Positions 1-9,230 of a stretch of 64,000 nucleotides of DNA are shown in pieces; the stretch's first letter is position 1; the number at the start of each line of letters is the position of its first letter. The notes below the pieces were generated by a model. It saw only the letters and a list, made by a program, of their open reading frames with translations. It was not told where the DNA came from and searched no databases. Source of the stretch: Flaveria trinervia. Taxonomy: Eukaryota > Streptophyta > Magnoliopsida > Asterales > Asteraceae. Location: positions 107,218,849 to 107,282,848 of the forward strand of contig CM046442.1 in assembly GCA_025506515.1 (NCBI GenBank), written 5' to 3'. A program made the translations under genes and the position numbers.

Positions 1-1208
1 AGAAGGGCAAACAGACGAAGAAGTCTCAAAAGGAAAAGAAAGTTCATTCCATCGAACTTCCTCTTGAACTTCTTCACATGGATCTGTTTGGTCCAGTCAG
101 TACAAGAAGCATTGCAGGCGACTTGTATTGCTATGTAGTTACTGATGACTACTCAAGATTCTCTTGGGTAATGTTTCTGAAATCCAAATCCAAAACAATT
201 GAGTCATTCAAGGAATTAGTAACTATTTTGGAGTCCCTATACAAGCTGAAGGTACGACAAGTTCGCTCAAACAACAGAACTGAGTTCAAGAACCAATGGA
301 TGGAGGCATACTGCAAGGAAAAGGGAATTGTTCATCAATTCACTTCTGCCTACACTCCTCAGATGAACGATGTTGCTGAATGAAAGAATCAGAGCTTGGT
401 AGAGACTACACAGACTATGCTAGCAAACTCGAAACTGCCTATCCAATTCTGGAATGAGGCAGTTGCAAATGTGTGTTACATGTTAAATTGAGTTCTGGTA
501 GTTAAATGCCATGGCAAGTCGTGTTACGAGTTACTACAACAACGTAAACCTAATTTAGAGTATCTCGAGCCGTTTGGCGCACCGTGCACTTTACTGAAGA
601 AGACTCAGGAGGGAAATTCAGCAAGAAAGTTGAAGAATGTATCTTTCGAGGATACAACATACCGAACAAGAGAGTTTACAACAACTCAACAGGTCAAGTA
701 GAAGTGTAGTGTATATGGACGTTCAGAGATACACCACACCACCTGCTGGAAAAGGACTCACCTTCTTCTTCGACTATGATGGATTCTTCAAGTCCTTCAA
801 CATCCTCTCTCCACGTCTGATGATGAGTTAGCAACAAAGATGATGTATGATGTTCTAAACACACCATCTCAGGAATCTACATCATCTGGCTCACAAGGTG
901 ATTCATCTACCAACTCAGGGGGAGCACTCGAGGGAAATGACTCTTCCTCTGATAATGAAGCCATGGAGAATGATCAGGACACTCAGGAGCAATAGGTTCC
1001 TCCTACCACAAGTCCACAAGCATCTGCCATTGATGCCTCTGGGTCTTCGGAACCTCACACCCCTACTGCCTCAGATACTGAACCAAATCTTCATAATCTT
1101 GATCATGAGGTAGCTATTCCCACCACTCCTGGATCATGTCTAAACGTATATCATCCTCTGGACAATGTAATTGGGGATGTAAGATCAAGAGTTTAGATAA
1201 GAAATCAG
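1..1208 (+). pseudogene. Element A integrase and integrase-RT linker (broken)
   Basis: The rve-type integrase core would join reverse-transcribed DNA to the host chromosome. It opens with the basic GAG-pre-integrase tail (KGKQTKK), then MDLFGP carrying the first catalytic Asp (position 78 on). The second catalytic Asp is lost: the motif usually RSDNGTEF reads RSNNRTEF, an Asp-to-Asn change. The SAYTPQMN and VAE motif follows at 345-380 and is cut by TGA at 381; a second stop is at about 489. Frameshifts near 610 scatter the C-terminal part. From 835 to 1190 comes a Ser/Thr/Pro/acidic linker that corresponds to the intact linker in D (56500-55990). Homology to D covers the whole stretch. Confidence 0.9.
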
Positions 1209-2841
1209 TTGTATTCAGCTGATTATGCCGTAGTAATGGATAAAGGGTACCTTCATGATGGTGCTTATCATTGTTTTGTGTCTCAGTTCGAGCCAAAATA
1301 CGTGAGTGAAGCCCTAAATGATGAGGCATGGGTCAGTGCCATGCAAGAACTTCTTCAGTTCAAGAAGTTAGGTGTATTGACACTGGTAGACAGACCTAAA
1401 GGTGCCAAGGTCATTGGCACCAAATGGGTCTTGAAATGTAAGAAATTTGACTAAGGTATCATCATCAGGAACAAAGCTCGACTTGTAGTTCAAGGATTTC
1501 GACTAGTTGAGGGAATAGATTACAATGAAGTGTTTGCACCCGTGGCAAGAATGGACGCCATCTGTATCTTCCTTGCCTATGCATAGTATATGAAGATTAA
1601 AGTTTATCAACTGGACGTAAAGAGTTCTTTCCATCATGGTGAAATCCGAGAGACAGTGTACGTCAGTCAACCAAAGGGATTTGAGGATCCATATCATAGG
1701 GACAGAGTTTACAAACTTCACAAGGCTTTACACGGGCTTCATCAATCTCCTAGAGCCTGGTATGAGAAAATCTCCACTCACCTTGTGAAACATGGGTTTC
1801 GCAGTGGTGTTATTGACTGCACACTATTCATCAAAGAAAAGGATGGTGATTTACTGCTGGTCCAAATTTATGTAGATGACATAATCTTCGGTTCCAAGAA
1901 CAAGAATTGTGTAAAGAGTTTGAAGCAGTAATGAAGGCTGAATTTGAAATGAGTGCCATGGGAGAGATGAAGTTCTTTCTCGGGTTACAGGTGGATCAGA
2001 CACCGAAGGGAATTTTTCTACATCAGACCAAGTATGTAGGAGATATTCTCAGTCGGTTTGACATGGAGAATGCTTCCGCAGCTGGGACTCCACCGACTAC
2101 AAACCATGATGTAGCACCCGAAGAGAATGGTGATCTGGCAGATGCCACCATGTACCGAGGAATGATTGGATCTCTCATGTACCTCACTGCCTCAAGACCT
2201 GATATCATGTATGCGACATGTCTATGTTCAAGATATCAGGCGAAGCCAAAGGTTAACCATCTAATAGGGGTCAAAAGGATATTTAGTTATCTGAAAGGTA
2301 CACCAACACTAGGGTTGTGGTATCCTCATGATGATGACTTCGAGTTTACGGTGTATAGCGACTCGGATTATAGTGACTACAAGATGACCTACCAGTCTAC
2401 ATCAGCAGGATGTCAATTCTTTGGGAGGTGATTAGTGACCTGGCAGTTGTAAGAAACAGACCCCGGTTGCTTTGTCAACTTGCGAAGCCGAATATGTTGC
2501 TACTGCAAGTTGCTGCTCACAAATCATATGGATTCAACAGCAAATGTGGGACTACGGTTTGAATTTCTCTTCTACTCTTATTTTTGTTGATAACTCTGCT
2601 GCAATTGCAGTAACTAAAAATCCGGTCCAACATCCTAAGACCAAACACATCAGAATAAAATATCACTTTATATGTGACTGTTTTGAAAAAAAACCTAATC
2701 GATGTGGTTAAAATAAATACTGATTTTCAACGCGCTGACCTCTATACAAAGGCTTTTGATAAACCACATTTTCTATATTTGTTAGAGGTCAACGACGTTA
2801 AAAAGAAAAGTGATGTAATTCCTCAAGATGACCATGTATAG
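1209..2841 (+). pseudogene. Element A reverse transcriptase and RNase H (broken)
   Basis: RVT_2-type RT plus RNase H, which would copy the element RNA into DNA. Visible landmarks are WVSAMQE (about 1330), GTKWVLKCK, VQGFR and the EGIDYNEVFAPVAR block (1508-1550, frame shifted), then YQLDVKSSF and the active-site QIYVDDIIFGS at about 1865-1893. After a frameshift near 1915 come AEFEMSAMGE, SRPDIMYATCLCSRY and YSDSDY. RNase H continues through TCEAEYVA, NPVQHPKTKHI and, after a shift at an A-run near 2690, RADLYTKAFDK. At least one stop (about 1453) and several frame changes make it non-functional. The pol C-terminus kept here is deleted in D. Confidence 0.92.
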
Positions 2842-4240
2842 TCCGATGCGTATAGTCCATTATTCTTTTAATTTTTATTTTCTTTATTTTAAGTATTTAA
2901 TTAAATTGATGTTATTTCTTTGCCTAGTAAAATCCTAAAAATGCAAATCGTTTATGGTTTTAGAATTTTAGGGGGAGAATACATTTAGGATGTAACATTA
3001 TATGTAAAAAAACAAGGTAGGAGGAGAGGTAAGCTTTAGATCGCATTTGTGATACCGATTCAAACTTTGGAAAATGATAGTACACAGGAACAAACCACTT
3101 GGGACTTTAAAAGTTTAAATTGAATAAGATGTGAAGTTCAAAGTATAAGTCTGTGTAGTCTGAGCAATATAAAAGGAAAAATGATAGTAAAACTAGCTGC
3201 TATCAAGATAATACAAAGAAAGTAGACCTAGAGGTTGGTAGAACCACTGATGATATGTCAGTAGATTCAACACAATAGATGATTAGACCTTGTTGGTGAT
3301 CTCAAGATTAAATTAAGTTGTTCAACAAGCTATGGGTTATCATCTTATCCTTGTTAACACAATCAACAAAATTCCAATAAGGGGTGACGAGCATAATAAA
3401 CGCCACAAATGTGTGCGTATGACCAAAATATGAGCAAAAGCAAGTGATGAAAAAATTGCAAAAGCAATCAAACTAACAACATATGTTGTTAGTGAGATCT
3501 GTGCAAAAAAATAAAATTGCTCAAACAAGAAGATAGGTTATGTACCTCTCTGTTGTGCGATGACACTGACCTGAGGATAAGCATAACCTAGATATTCTAG
3601 AATTCATTGTTGTTTGCCGTCTCTCTATTGTGCGGTGGCGCTGACCTGAGGCTTGGCTTCTCCTTGAAGGCTTTAAGAATAGTTTCTTCTTGAATACTAC
3701 CCTGAGACCGCTCACAAATCTCCTGAGAAATGTTGATTACCAGATAAGTGTGGGATCCACAAATAGTTGTTGAAATAATCAAACCTTAAACTGTCACCAA
3801 TCTGTGTCAAAAGTCTGTATATGGGTTTAAGAGGACAAGTATACTGACAATCATTGTGGCTACAATTCTTGAAAGTCCAAATCAATGTGGGGATCTAATA
3901 GTACTAGTATGATTTCCTAAAATTGCTAACGACTGTAGATGAAAAACAAGAATAGAGCATCAAAAGATTTTTGATAACATATCCCGATTGATTTGAATTT
4001 CTTGTATGCTTCCAAATTGAATTGGTCCATTTATGGTCAAAATGAATTGAAGCTGCCTTTTCAGGAAAAGAATTCTTTAGATTTATATCTTAGGATTTAC
4101 CCCTCACAAAACCGCAAAACCATTTCTTAGTTTTGTATTTCAGTTATATTTCTTTTATTTTGTTTAATTTTCATCAATTTAGTTTGTTAAACGTCGGATT
4201 ATGCCATGGAACTCAATCGGGGATCTAATCAACTAAAATT
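2842..4240 (+). other. Element A non-coding gap between pol and internal promoter
   Basis: No coding similarity is visible on either strand. The stretch holds a purine tract at 2967-2980 and, at about 3540-3720, two blocks reading CTGACCTGAGG next to TCTCTNTTGTGCG. The same blocks recur inverted in D at about 32490-32610, which proves the gap belongs to the element. It behaves as family-conserved untranslated DNA between pol and the third ORF. Confidence 0.7.
2967..2980 (+). other. Internal purine tract, candidate second polypurine tract
   Basis: TTTAGGGGGAGAAT lies about 125 bp after the pol stop and about 5.7 kb before the 3' LTR. It closely resembles the true 3' tract of the family (AAGGGGGAG at about 8632). 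Element C has a comparable tract at 22737-22747. Extra purine tracts are a recognised Sirevirus trait, so this may prime plus-strand synthesis internally. Function is inferred. Confidence 0.5.
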
Positions 4241-4372
4241 GTCACGTCTGAGGTGACCACACGTATTTTCAAATGTAAAATGAGTCACATCTGAGGTGAC
4301 AAATTGTTTAAAAGGATCACGTCTGAGGTGATCAAAAGTTTTCCAAGTTAAATGATCATGTCTAAGATGATC
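4241..4372 (+). repeat. Four-copy GTCAC-GTCTGAG-GTGAC inverted-repeat array (element A)
   Basis: Four copies start at 4241, 4284, 4315 and 4354. Each is an interrupted palindrome: GTCAC (or GATCAC/GATCAT) then a TCTGAG-like core then GTGAC (or GTGATC). Copies are 33-43 bp apart. The same four-copy array lies in D at 31764-31901, inverted. In both elements it sits 0.1-0.35 kb upstream of the internal TATA box and I did not see it in the LTRs, so it looks specific to the internal promoter. Confidence 0.75.
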
Positions 4373-4489
4373 AAATGCTCATAACGTTTAATCAAAAGTT
4401 AAAAGGGATTAAGTGTGGAATGGTCATAAAGTCAAAATCCATTGGCATGACTGAGGTCCAATCTCCCGAATGAACAGAGCGAATGGGTC

Positions 4490-4524
4490 CAGTCGGCCGA
4501 TTGAAACCAAATTCAGTATAAATA
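4490..4524 (+). promoter_or_regulatory. Internal promoter of element A third ORF: palindrome plus TATA box
   Basis: TATAAATA at 4517-4524 follows the palindrome CAGTCGGCCGATTG at 4490-4503 with exactly 13 bp between. The same palindrome-13 bp-TATA layout is found in the A and D LTR promoters and in D's internal promoter (31433-31467). It lies 690 bp before the third ORF's ATG, with an intron-like stretch between. A dedicated promoter for the third ORF is inferred from this layout. Confidence 0.65.
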
Positions 4525-4663
4525 GGGCCATAGTTGATTGCATAAACTCATCACCTCCTAATCGCCCTAAAATCGCATACTGTACCGTTACTCTGCCAAA
4601 ATTTTCACTAATTGATTTCCACACCTAATATCGATATTTTGACGATCTCTACTTGTTATACAG

Positions 4664-5202
4664 GTACTATGCGGTGTTATCTTTACCAAAGTTTGTTTGA
4701 TTTGAGCCCTAAATTGTGATTTTTGGCCCTTGCAAGAACCGAACCTGAAATTGGACAAATAACCTAACTAATCCAAGTAAAATGTTGAAATCAAGGTTAT
4801 TAGGTTATTAGAATAATGATTACGAGTCTAAGGAACCAAAACACAACGTCTAAGTTCAAGATTTGGTCCAAATTCGAATTTCAGTTGAACGAATAGTGGG
4901 TCATGCGACTGGACACCAGGATGAACTTCAATCGCCCAACTGAGCTGGTCGAATGACTCAGTCGGTCAATGAATGACATGAATGAGCTTAGTCGGCCAAC
5001 TGAACCAATCACAGGTTCAGTCGCCCGATTGAACTCAGTCGCATGTTCAGTCACCCAACTGTATTCAGTCCCATGCCAGATTAACCGACTGAACACAGTC
5101 GCATGGTTCAATCGCATGATTGAACGAAGCTGAATCAACTAGGTTAATTAGAACTGATTTTTGATATGTGGTGATCTAACGTCTATGTGTCTTGTTTTAC
5201 AG
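4664..5202 (+). other. Predicted 5' leader intron before element A third ORF
   Basis: The donor TATACAG/GTACTATG (junction 4663/4664) and acceptor CTTGTTTTACAG/ATCT (5202/5203) fit plant splice signals. The ATG follows at 5207. D has a donor at the matching place (CTGCAG/GTAAAGAG, 31294/31293) and element C has the same design (23438-23548) in a different family. No transcript is available, so splicing is inferred. Confidence 0.55.
4890..5125 (+). repeat. CAGTCG/CGACTG-type motif cluster inside leader intron (element A)
   Basis: About ten degenerate copies of the A/D family motif (for example CAGTCGCCCGATTG, CAGTCGCATG, CAATCGCATGATTG) lie between the predicted donor and acceptor. Phase is looser than in the LTR. 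Confidence 0.7.
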
Positions 5203-5206
5203 ATCT

Positions 5207-8200
5207 ATGGCTGATAGGTGGTCCATCAATCTAAAGCACACATTTGTGCCCATTTGGATGCCACATCTCGGAATGGTGCCGAGTTTACGTGGATCATTGC
5301 ATTCCTTAAGAGATCCAAGATCTACAGGGCTATATCCACACCATGCACTCCCTATAGGTCTATTCAGCAGGCCTTCTGGGAGGGGGCTTCGGTTGATCGT
5401 ACACATGAGCCCTACAACATCCACAGTATGATTTTGGGTCAGGCTATCGAGGTGACTGTTGAGGATATACGATGTGTACTTGCTTTGGGTGATGATGCTA
5501 ATCACCCGACCAGACTTCACCCTCTGACAGTGACAGGGTGCTTCCTAAGGATAAAGTACGCTGGGGATATTAATGCAGGTGTGCTCAACAAGAGCAACCT
5601 GTATCCCTAGTACAAGTACTTAGCACATGTCGTCCTTAAGTGCCTGGCTTCAAGAAGGGTGGGTTTGATGATATTTCAGACCAGATTCAAAATGCCTATG
5701 TGGCACTGGTGCTAAACCATCCTTTTAGCTTCTCGAGTATGATATTCTCTTACCTGATAGAGAATCTTGAGGCTAGAGGTAAAGAGGGTTTTCACATGTA
5801 CCCTAGGTTTCTCCAAATGATCATTGATGAGAAGCTGGCCTCTCTACCTAAGGAGAGCCATGATGCGGTGTCGTTGGAGGTAATGGATCACACGACACTA
5901 GGCCTCATGAAGGTCTACCAGGGTTAGAAGGTTAAACCCCCGGTGAAGAGACTCTTCGAGCATTTGGCCCAGGCTGATTACGTGGCGCCAGGTAGGCCAA
6001 AGTGGTGCCATGAGGAGAGTGACTCAGATTTTGAGCAAATTGCTCTACCATTTGACGACTCCGATGATGACGGTGATACTGGCGGAGACTCTGGGCCCAG
6101 TCCTACTAAAGGCCCCACTACTCATGTTACTTCTCCACCTCCTACTGATGCCACTACTACTAGCTTTCACTAGGACTTTTGTCCTCCAAATGAGGAGGCA
6201 GAGAGTGATAAAGAACCTCTCACGAGGACTGTGGGCAGCCGGGTGGTTGCCACAGAGAGAGGTTTGAGGGCAGTTGGTGGACGCTCAGGGGAGTCCGGAG
6301 ATGTTGCTGCTGATCTAGATCCCACATATGCCCCGAACCCGCCCAACAGCCAAGGGGGAGCCTCTGTGCCTAGAGGCTCAAGGAAGAAGAGGATGGCACA
6401 ACCCCACGGCAAGAAGGGGAAGAGATTGAAGTTCACCTTGACCTCATCTACCACCACCGTCACTACCTCAGCCACACCTTCCACCACTACCACCACTACT
6501 GCTACCACACCACCTGCCACCACCTCTAGTCCCTCACACACCACTACCACACCCACTCCACCAGTTACCCACATCCCATCCACCACCATTACAGCTCATC
6601 CACCACCACCCATATCTATACCACCCCAAATCTTCACCACTGCCACCACCATCACCTCTAGCACCCAGCAAAACCATCATCATACCCCTCATTTCCATCA
6701 GGCTCAACTCTACCCCTAGTGGGGTAGAGGAACAGCTCTCAGCACTGAACCGCACGGTGGTGAAGCTGTTGGCAGCCGATGATGAGAAGATTGCCCAGAT
6801 TCGTTAGCTAGTAGAGCTTACTGCTGCACAATCATAGCAGATATCTCAGCAGGCATAGCTGATTGAGTAGCATGCACAGTAGACGGCTTCTCAGAGCCTC
6901 GAGATGTCCCAACTCCAAGAGCAACATGTCCACTCAGCAAAGAGAATAGAGGAGTTGGAGGCTACTAACAAGACCATCATGTTGAGGCTCAAAGGATCGA
7001 AGGATGAGCCACAAAAGATCAAAGAAGGAGATGGGGATGATGGTGATGATGATAACAGTGATGATGATGATGATGGTGATGATCAAGGTGATGATACAGA
7101 GGGAGGTAATGATATTGATGAAGGTGATGATGATGATGATGAAGGCGAAGGAGATACAGCTGCTACGAGTGCCACATCAACAAGTGAAATGAGGACCAAG
7201 AAAGCTCAAGACAAAGATGACTATACTTTAGCCCCGTCAGTAGAGGAACACATAATTCAAGACAAGAGTAATGCATAGTTGTTTATGTTATTAAAATCAT
7301 GTGTATTTGAATATTGTATCAAATTAATGTACATAATGTTTATATTTTGTTAATGTGTTTCTGTTTTGATTATTGACTAATGTATGATGTGTTTATATGT
7401 TTAACTCAAGCAGATCACACATCTCAGCAAGATGAGTATGGCATTGCTCCCCTTTAACAGATCAAGTCTCAACTAACAATGATACTTGATGTGCCTGGGA
7501 TAGTGAGGAGGTTTGTGAGTTACACTCCTGAAGAAGGAGAAATAATCCACGGCCTTACTGATGAGCAGCTTGCTGAGATGTTCAGACTGAATCCCGACAA
7601 GATAGTGAAGGATGCTCCAACAGTGGACATTGACAGTGATAATGAGCTTAAGGATGTCGATGAAATCAAGATTGAAGACTTCACTGCTCAACATTATCCA
7701 AACTACGCTGACAAGGACGGAAATGTAGTCCCCAATCTAGGTGACTCCCTTGTTAATGAAACTTTTGAAAATCTGGATAAAATGGAGCAAGAGTCAGAAA
7801 AGAAGGAAGACAAGGCCCAAGCCTTAGAAGTCGACGTCAATATTAGAAAGGCTGAATGGGCAGCGTGTTTTGTAGAAATTAGAGCCCAGCACAGTGCTCC
7901 AAAGTCAAATGTCTACACCAAACTCTCTAAAGGAAGAAGCATCACAAGGTGTCAGACAAAATTATCACGTGGGCATATTTTGAAGATCTGAACGCTTATG
8001 CAGTTAAAAGAGAGAAAGGGATTGAGTACTTCAGATTCCCACACGATCTGAAGACTCTTCCAGGTTTTAAGCTTAACCAGTTAGCAAAATTGAAATTGCA
8101 ATATGCTGACCCTCGCAAGATGTCAGGCTGGTTTGAAGCAGCGTTAAAGAGAGAGTACCACACCCGGTGGGTCAACTTCAAGCCTCAACAACTAACGAGG

Positions 8201-8617
8201 TATATCAGGATATCTGAAGTTGATGCCATAACTGGGAAACCGAAAATAATGCTGAAGTGCAGTCCTCTGCGCACGATGTCTAGAATCCCTCTACGGGAAA
8301 TGCCACAGGACTTCACTCCACACTTCAAGTGGTGGTACTACGATTAGAGAATAGGAGAGGTAGTCATAGTGTTGAACAAGAATGGTAGTATGGAAACTAT
8401 GAGGGTGTTTGATCCCATGTGGCTGACTAACTTGTCATCTGATGATGTTTACACATTATACAAGTGGCCACTGTTCTATGACTCGCATGATATTGTACAA
8501 GCTCTACAATTTCAGAATGTGATATGACTCTGCTTTGCTTTTGAAATACATGCAGGAGTCACAAGAGAGGAGAAGTGGAAGAAGTATGAGGAGCTTATGA
8601 AGGATGTAAGACAGTAG
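5207..8617 (+). pseudogene. Element A third ORF (3' of pol), unknown function, broken
   Basis: Unrecognised protein, homologous over its whole length to D's 30838-27589, with N-domain relatives in C (23549-26591) and B (43254-39933). From the ATG at 5207: an N-terminal domain with RSIQQAFWEG, RCVLALGDD.NHPT, KYLAHV and MYPRFLQMIID (5796-5828); an acidic patch (about 6010-6080); a Thr/Pro-rich tract (6430-6710); a Gln-rich coiled-coil-like part with stops (6740-6990); an Asp-rich run (7020-7150); a 146-bp intron; and a C-terminal domain (7480-8617) with YTPEEGEIIH, YFEDLNAYAVKREKG and FKWWYYD. Frameshifts occur near 5240, 5650 and 7945. Position matches the Sirevirus 'env-like' ORF, but I see no clear signal peptide or membrane anchor; a nuclear, DNA-binding role is my guess. 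Confidence 0.75.
7268..7413 (+). other. Conserved intron inside element A third ORF
   Basis: Donor GACAAGA/GTAATG (7267/7268) and acceptor TTAACTCAAGCAG/ATCAC (7413/7414). Removing it joins the acidic region to the C-terminal domain in one frame past the in-frame TAG at about 7276. D has the same intron (28794-28943, GTAGTG...TTGCAG) at the homologous codon. The body is T-rich, typical of plant introns. Confidence 0.7.
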
Positions 8618-8628
8618 ATGAAACTAGG

Positions 8629-8642
8629 TCCAAGGGGGAGTT
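8629..8642 (+). other. Polypurine tract of element A
   Basis: TCCAAGGGGGAGTT ends immediately before the LTR TGTAGATACATG, and 12 bp after the third ORF stop. It primes plus-strand DNA synthesis in LTR elements. D has the same arrangement on the minus strand (27564-27574). Confidence 0.85.
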
Positions 8643-9230
8643 TGTAGATACATGTGTCCCTAGTTTCTGAACTTAATGTAAAATTTCTTTATTGTCTTAC
8701 ACATATGTAATTGAATGGGTACTTAATGAAATACAATGTGAGGTTGTGCTTATAATATTGAATATTTCATTGCTTGGTATGTAATAACGCTTATTGAACT
8801 AACTATATAGGTTGTGGTTGTTTGAATAAATCAAAGTCAAGTAATGATTGTGAAACATTTTCAAACTTAATCATATGAACTTCTCATGCGAATGGCCCAT
8901 GCTAATGGACCATAAGCGTGAACAACTTCATGCTAAGGAACCAGTCGCACGACTGAACCAGGAGACTGGATCAATCGCATGATTGTAACATGAGAATGAC
9001 TTAGTCGCATGACTAAACACTCAGTCGTGCGAATGGATCAACCGCATGACTCATTGCACGACTGAACCATGCTAATGGTTCAGTTGCCCGCATGAGAAAC
9101 CCTAACCTATAAACACCACTTAAATCGTGGAAAAACATAACACTTCGAAAACCTACGTACTAAATCGTACCCTATCCGTCCAGATAATCTCAAATAGATG
9201 GAGAACAAGGGTGTAGCCGATCAGTAAATG
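8643..9230 (+). repeat. Element A 3' LTR, truncated
   Basis: Starts TGTAGATACATG, equivalent to the D LTR end read on the minus strand (TGTTGATACATG). Similarity to the D 5' LTR runs through the palindrome array, the TATA box (9108) and CCGTCCAGA (about 9177), then fades near 9200-9230. About 100-150 bp of the expected end, including the terminal CA, is missing. Confidence 0.8.
8942..9115 (+). promoter_or_regulatory. LTR promoter of element A: six phased palindromes and TATA
   Basis: Fourteen-bp CAGTCG-NN-CGACTG-type units start at 8942, 8972, 9002, 9022, 9051 and 9081, giving steps of 30, 30, 20, 29 and 30 bp. The last ends at 9094, 13 bp before TATAAACA (9108-9115). D's 5' LTR shows 30, 30, 20, 30, 30 toward its TATA, also with a 13-bp gap. 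The spacing matches whole helical turns. Confidence 0.8.

Larger units (their letters stand above)
1..9230 (+). mobile_element. Element A: Sirevirus-type Ty1/copia retrotransposon, 5' part outside window
   Basis: The order integrase, RT, RNase H, long non-coding gap, extra third ORF, polypurine tract, 3' LTR is read on the + strand. Integrase before RT defines Ty1/copia. A long third ORF after pol is known from the Sirevirus (SIRE/Maximus) lineage. The 5' LTR and gag lie left of the window. Proteins and non-coding arrays match element D (minus strand, 13012-61857) closely, so A, D and E are one family. Many stops and frameshifts show it is dead. The right end is vague because the 3' LTR fades out near 9230. 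Confidence 0.9.

Noticed and set aside
5197..5520. Minus-strand 107-codon ORF opposite A's third ORF start
   Set aside because: Antisense of a region whose + strand is conserved with D and C.
6170..6589. Val/Gly-rich minus-strand ORF
   Set aside because: Antisense shadow of the Thr/Pro-rich tract of A's third ORF.
8885..9100. CRISPR-like regularly spaced palindromes
   Set aside because: Units are degenerate, spaced by helical turns with related spacers, sit in an LTR next to a TATA box, and the sequence is plant nuclear DNA. No cas genes.
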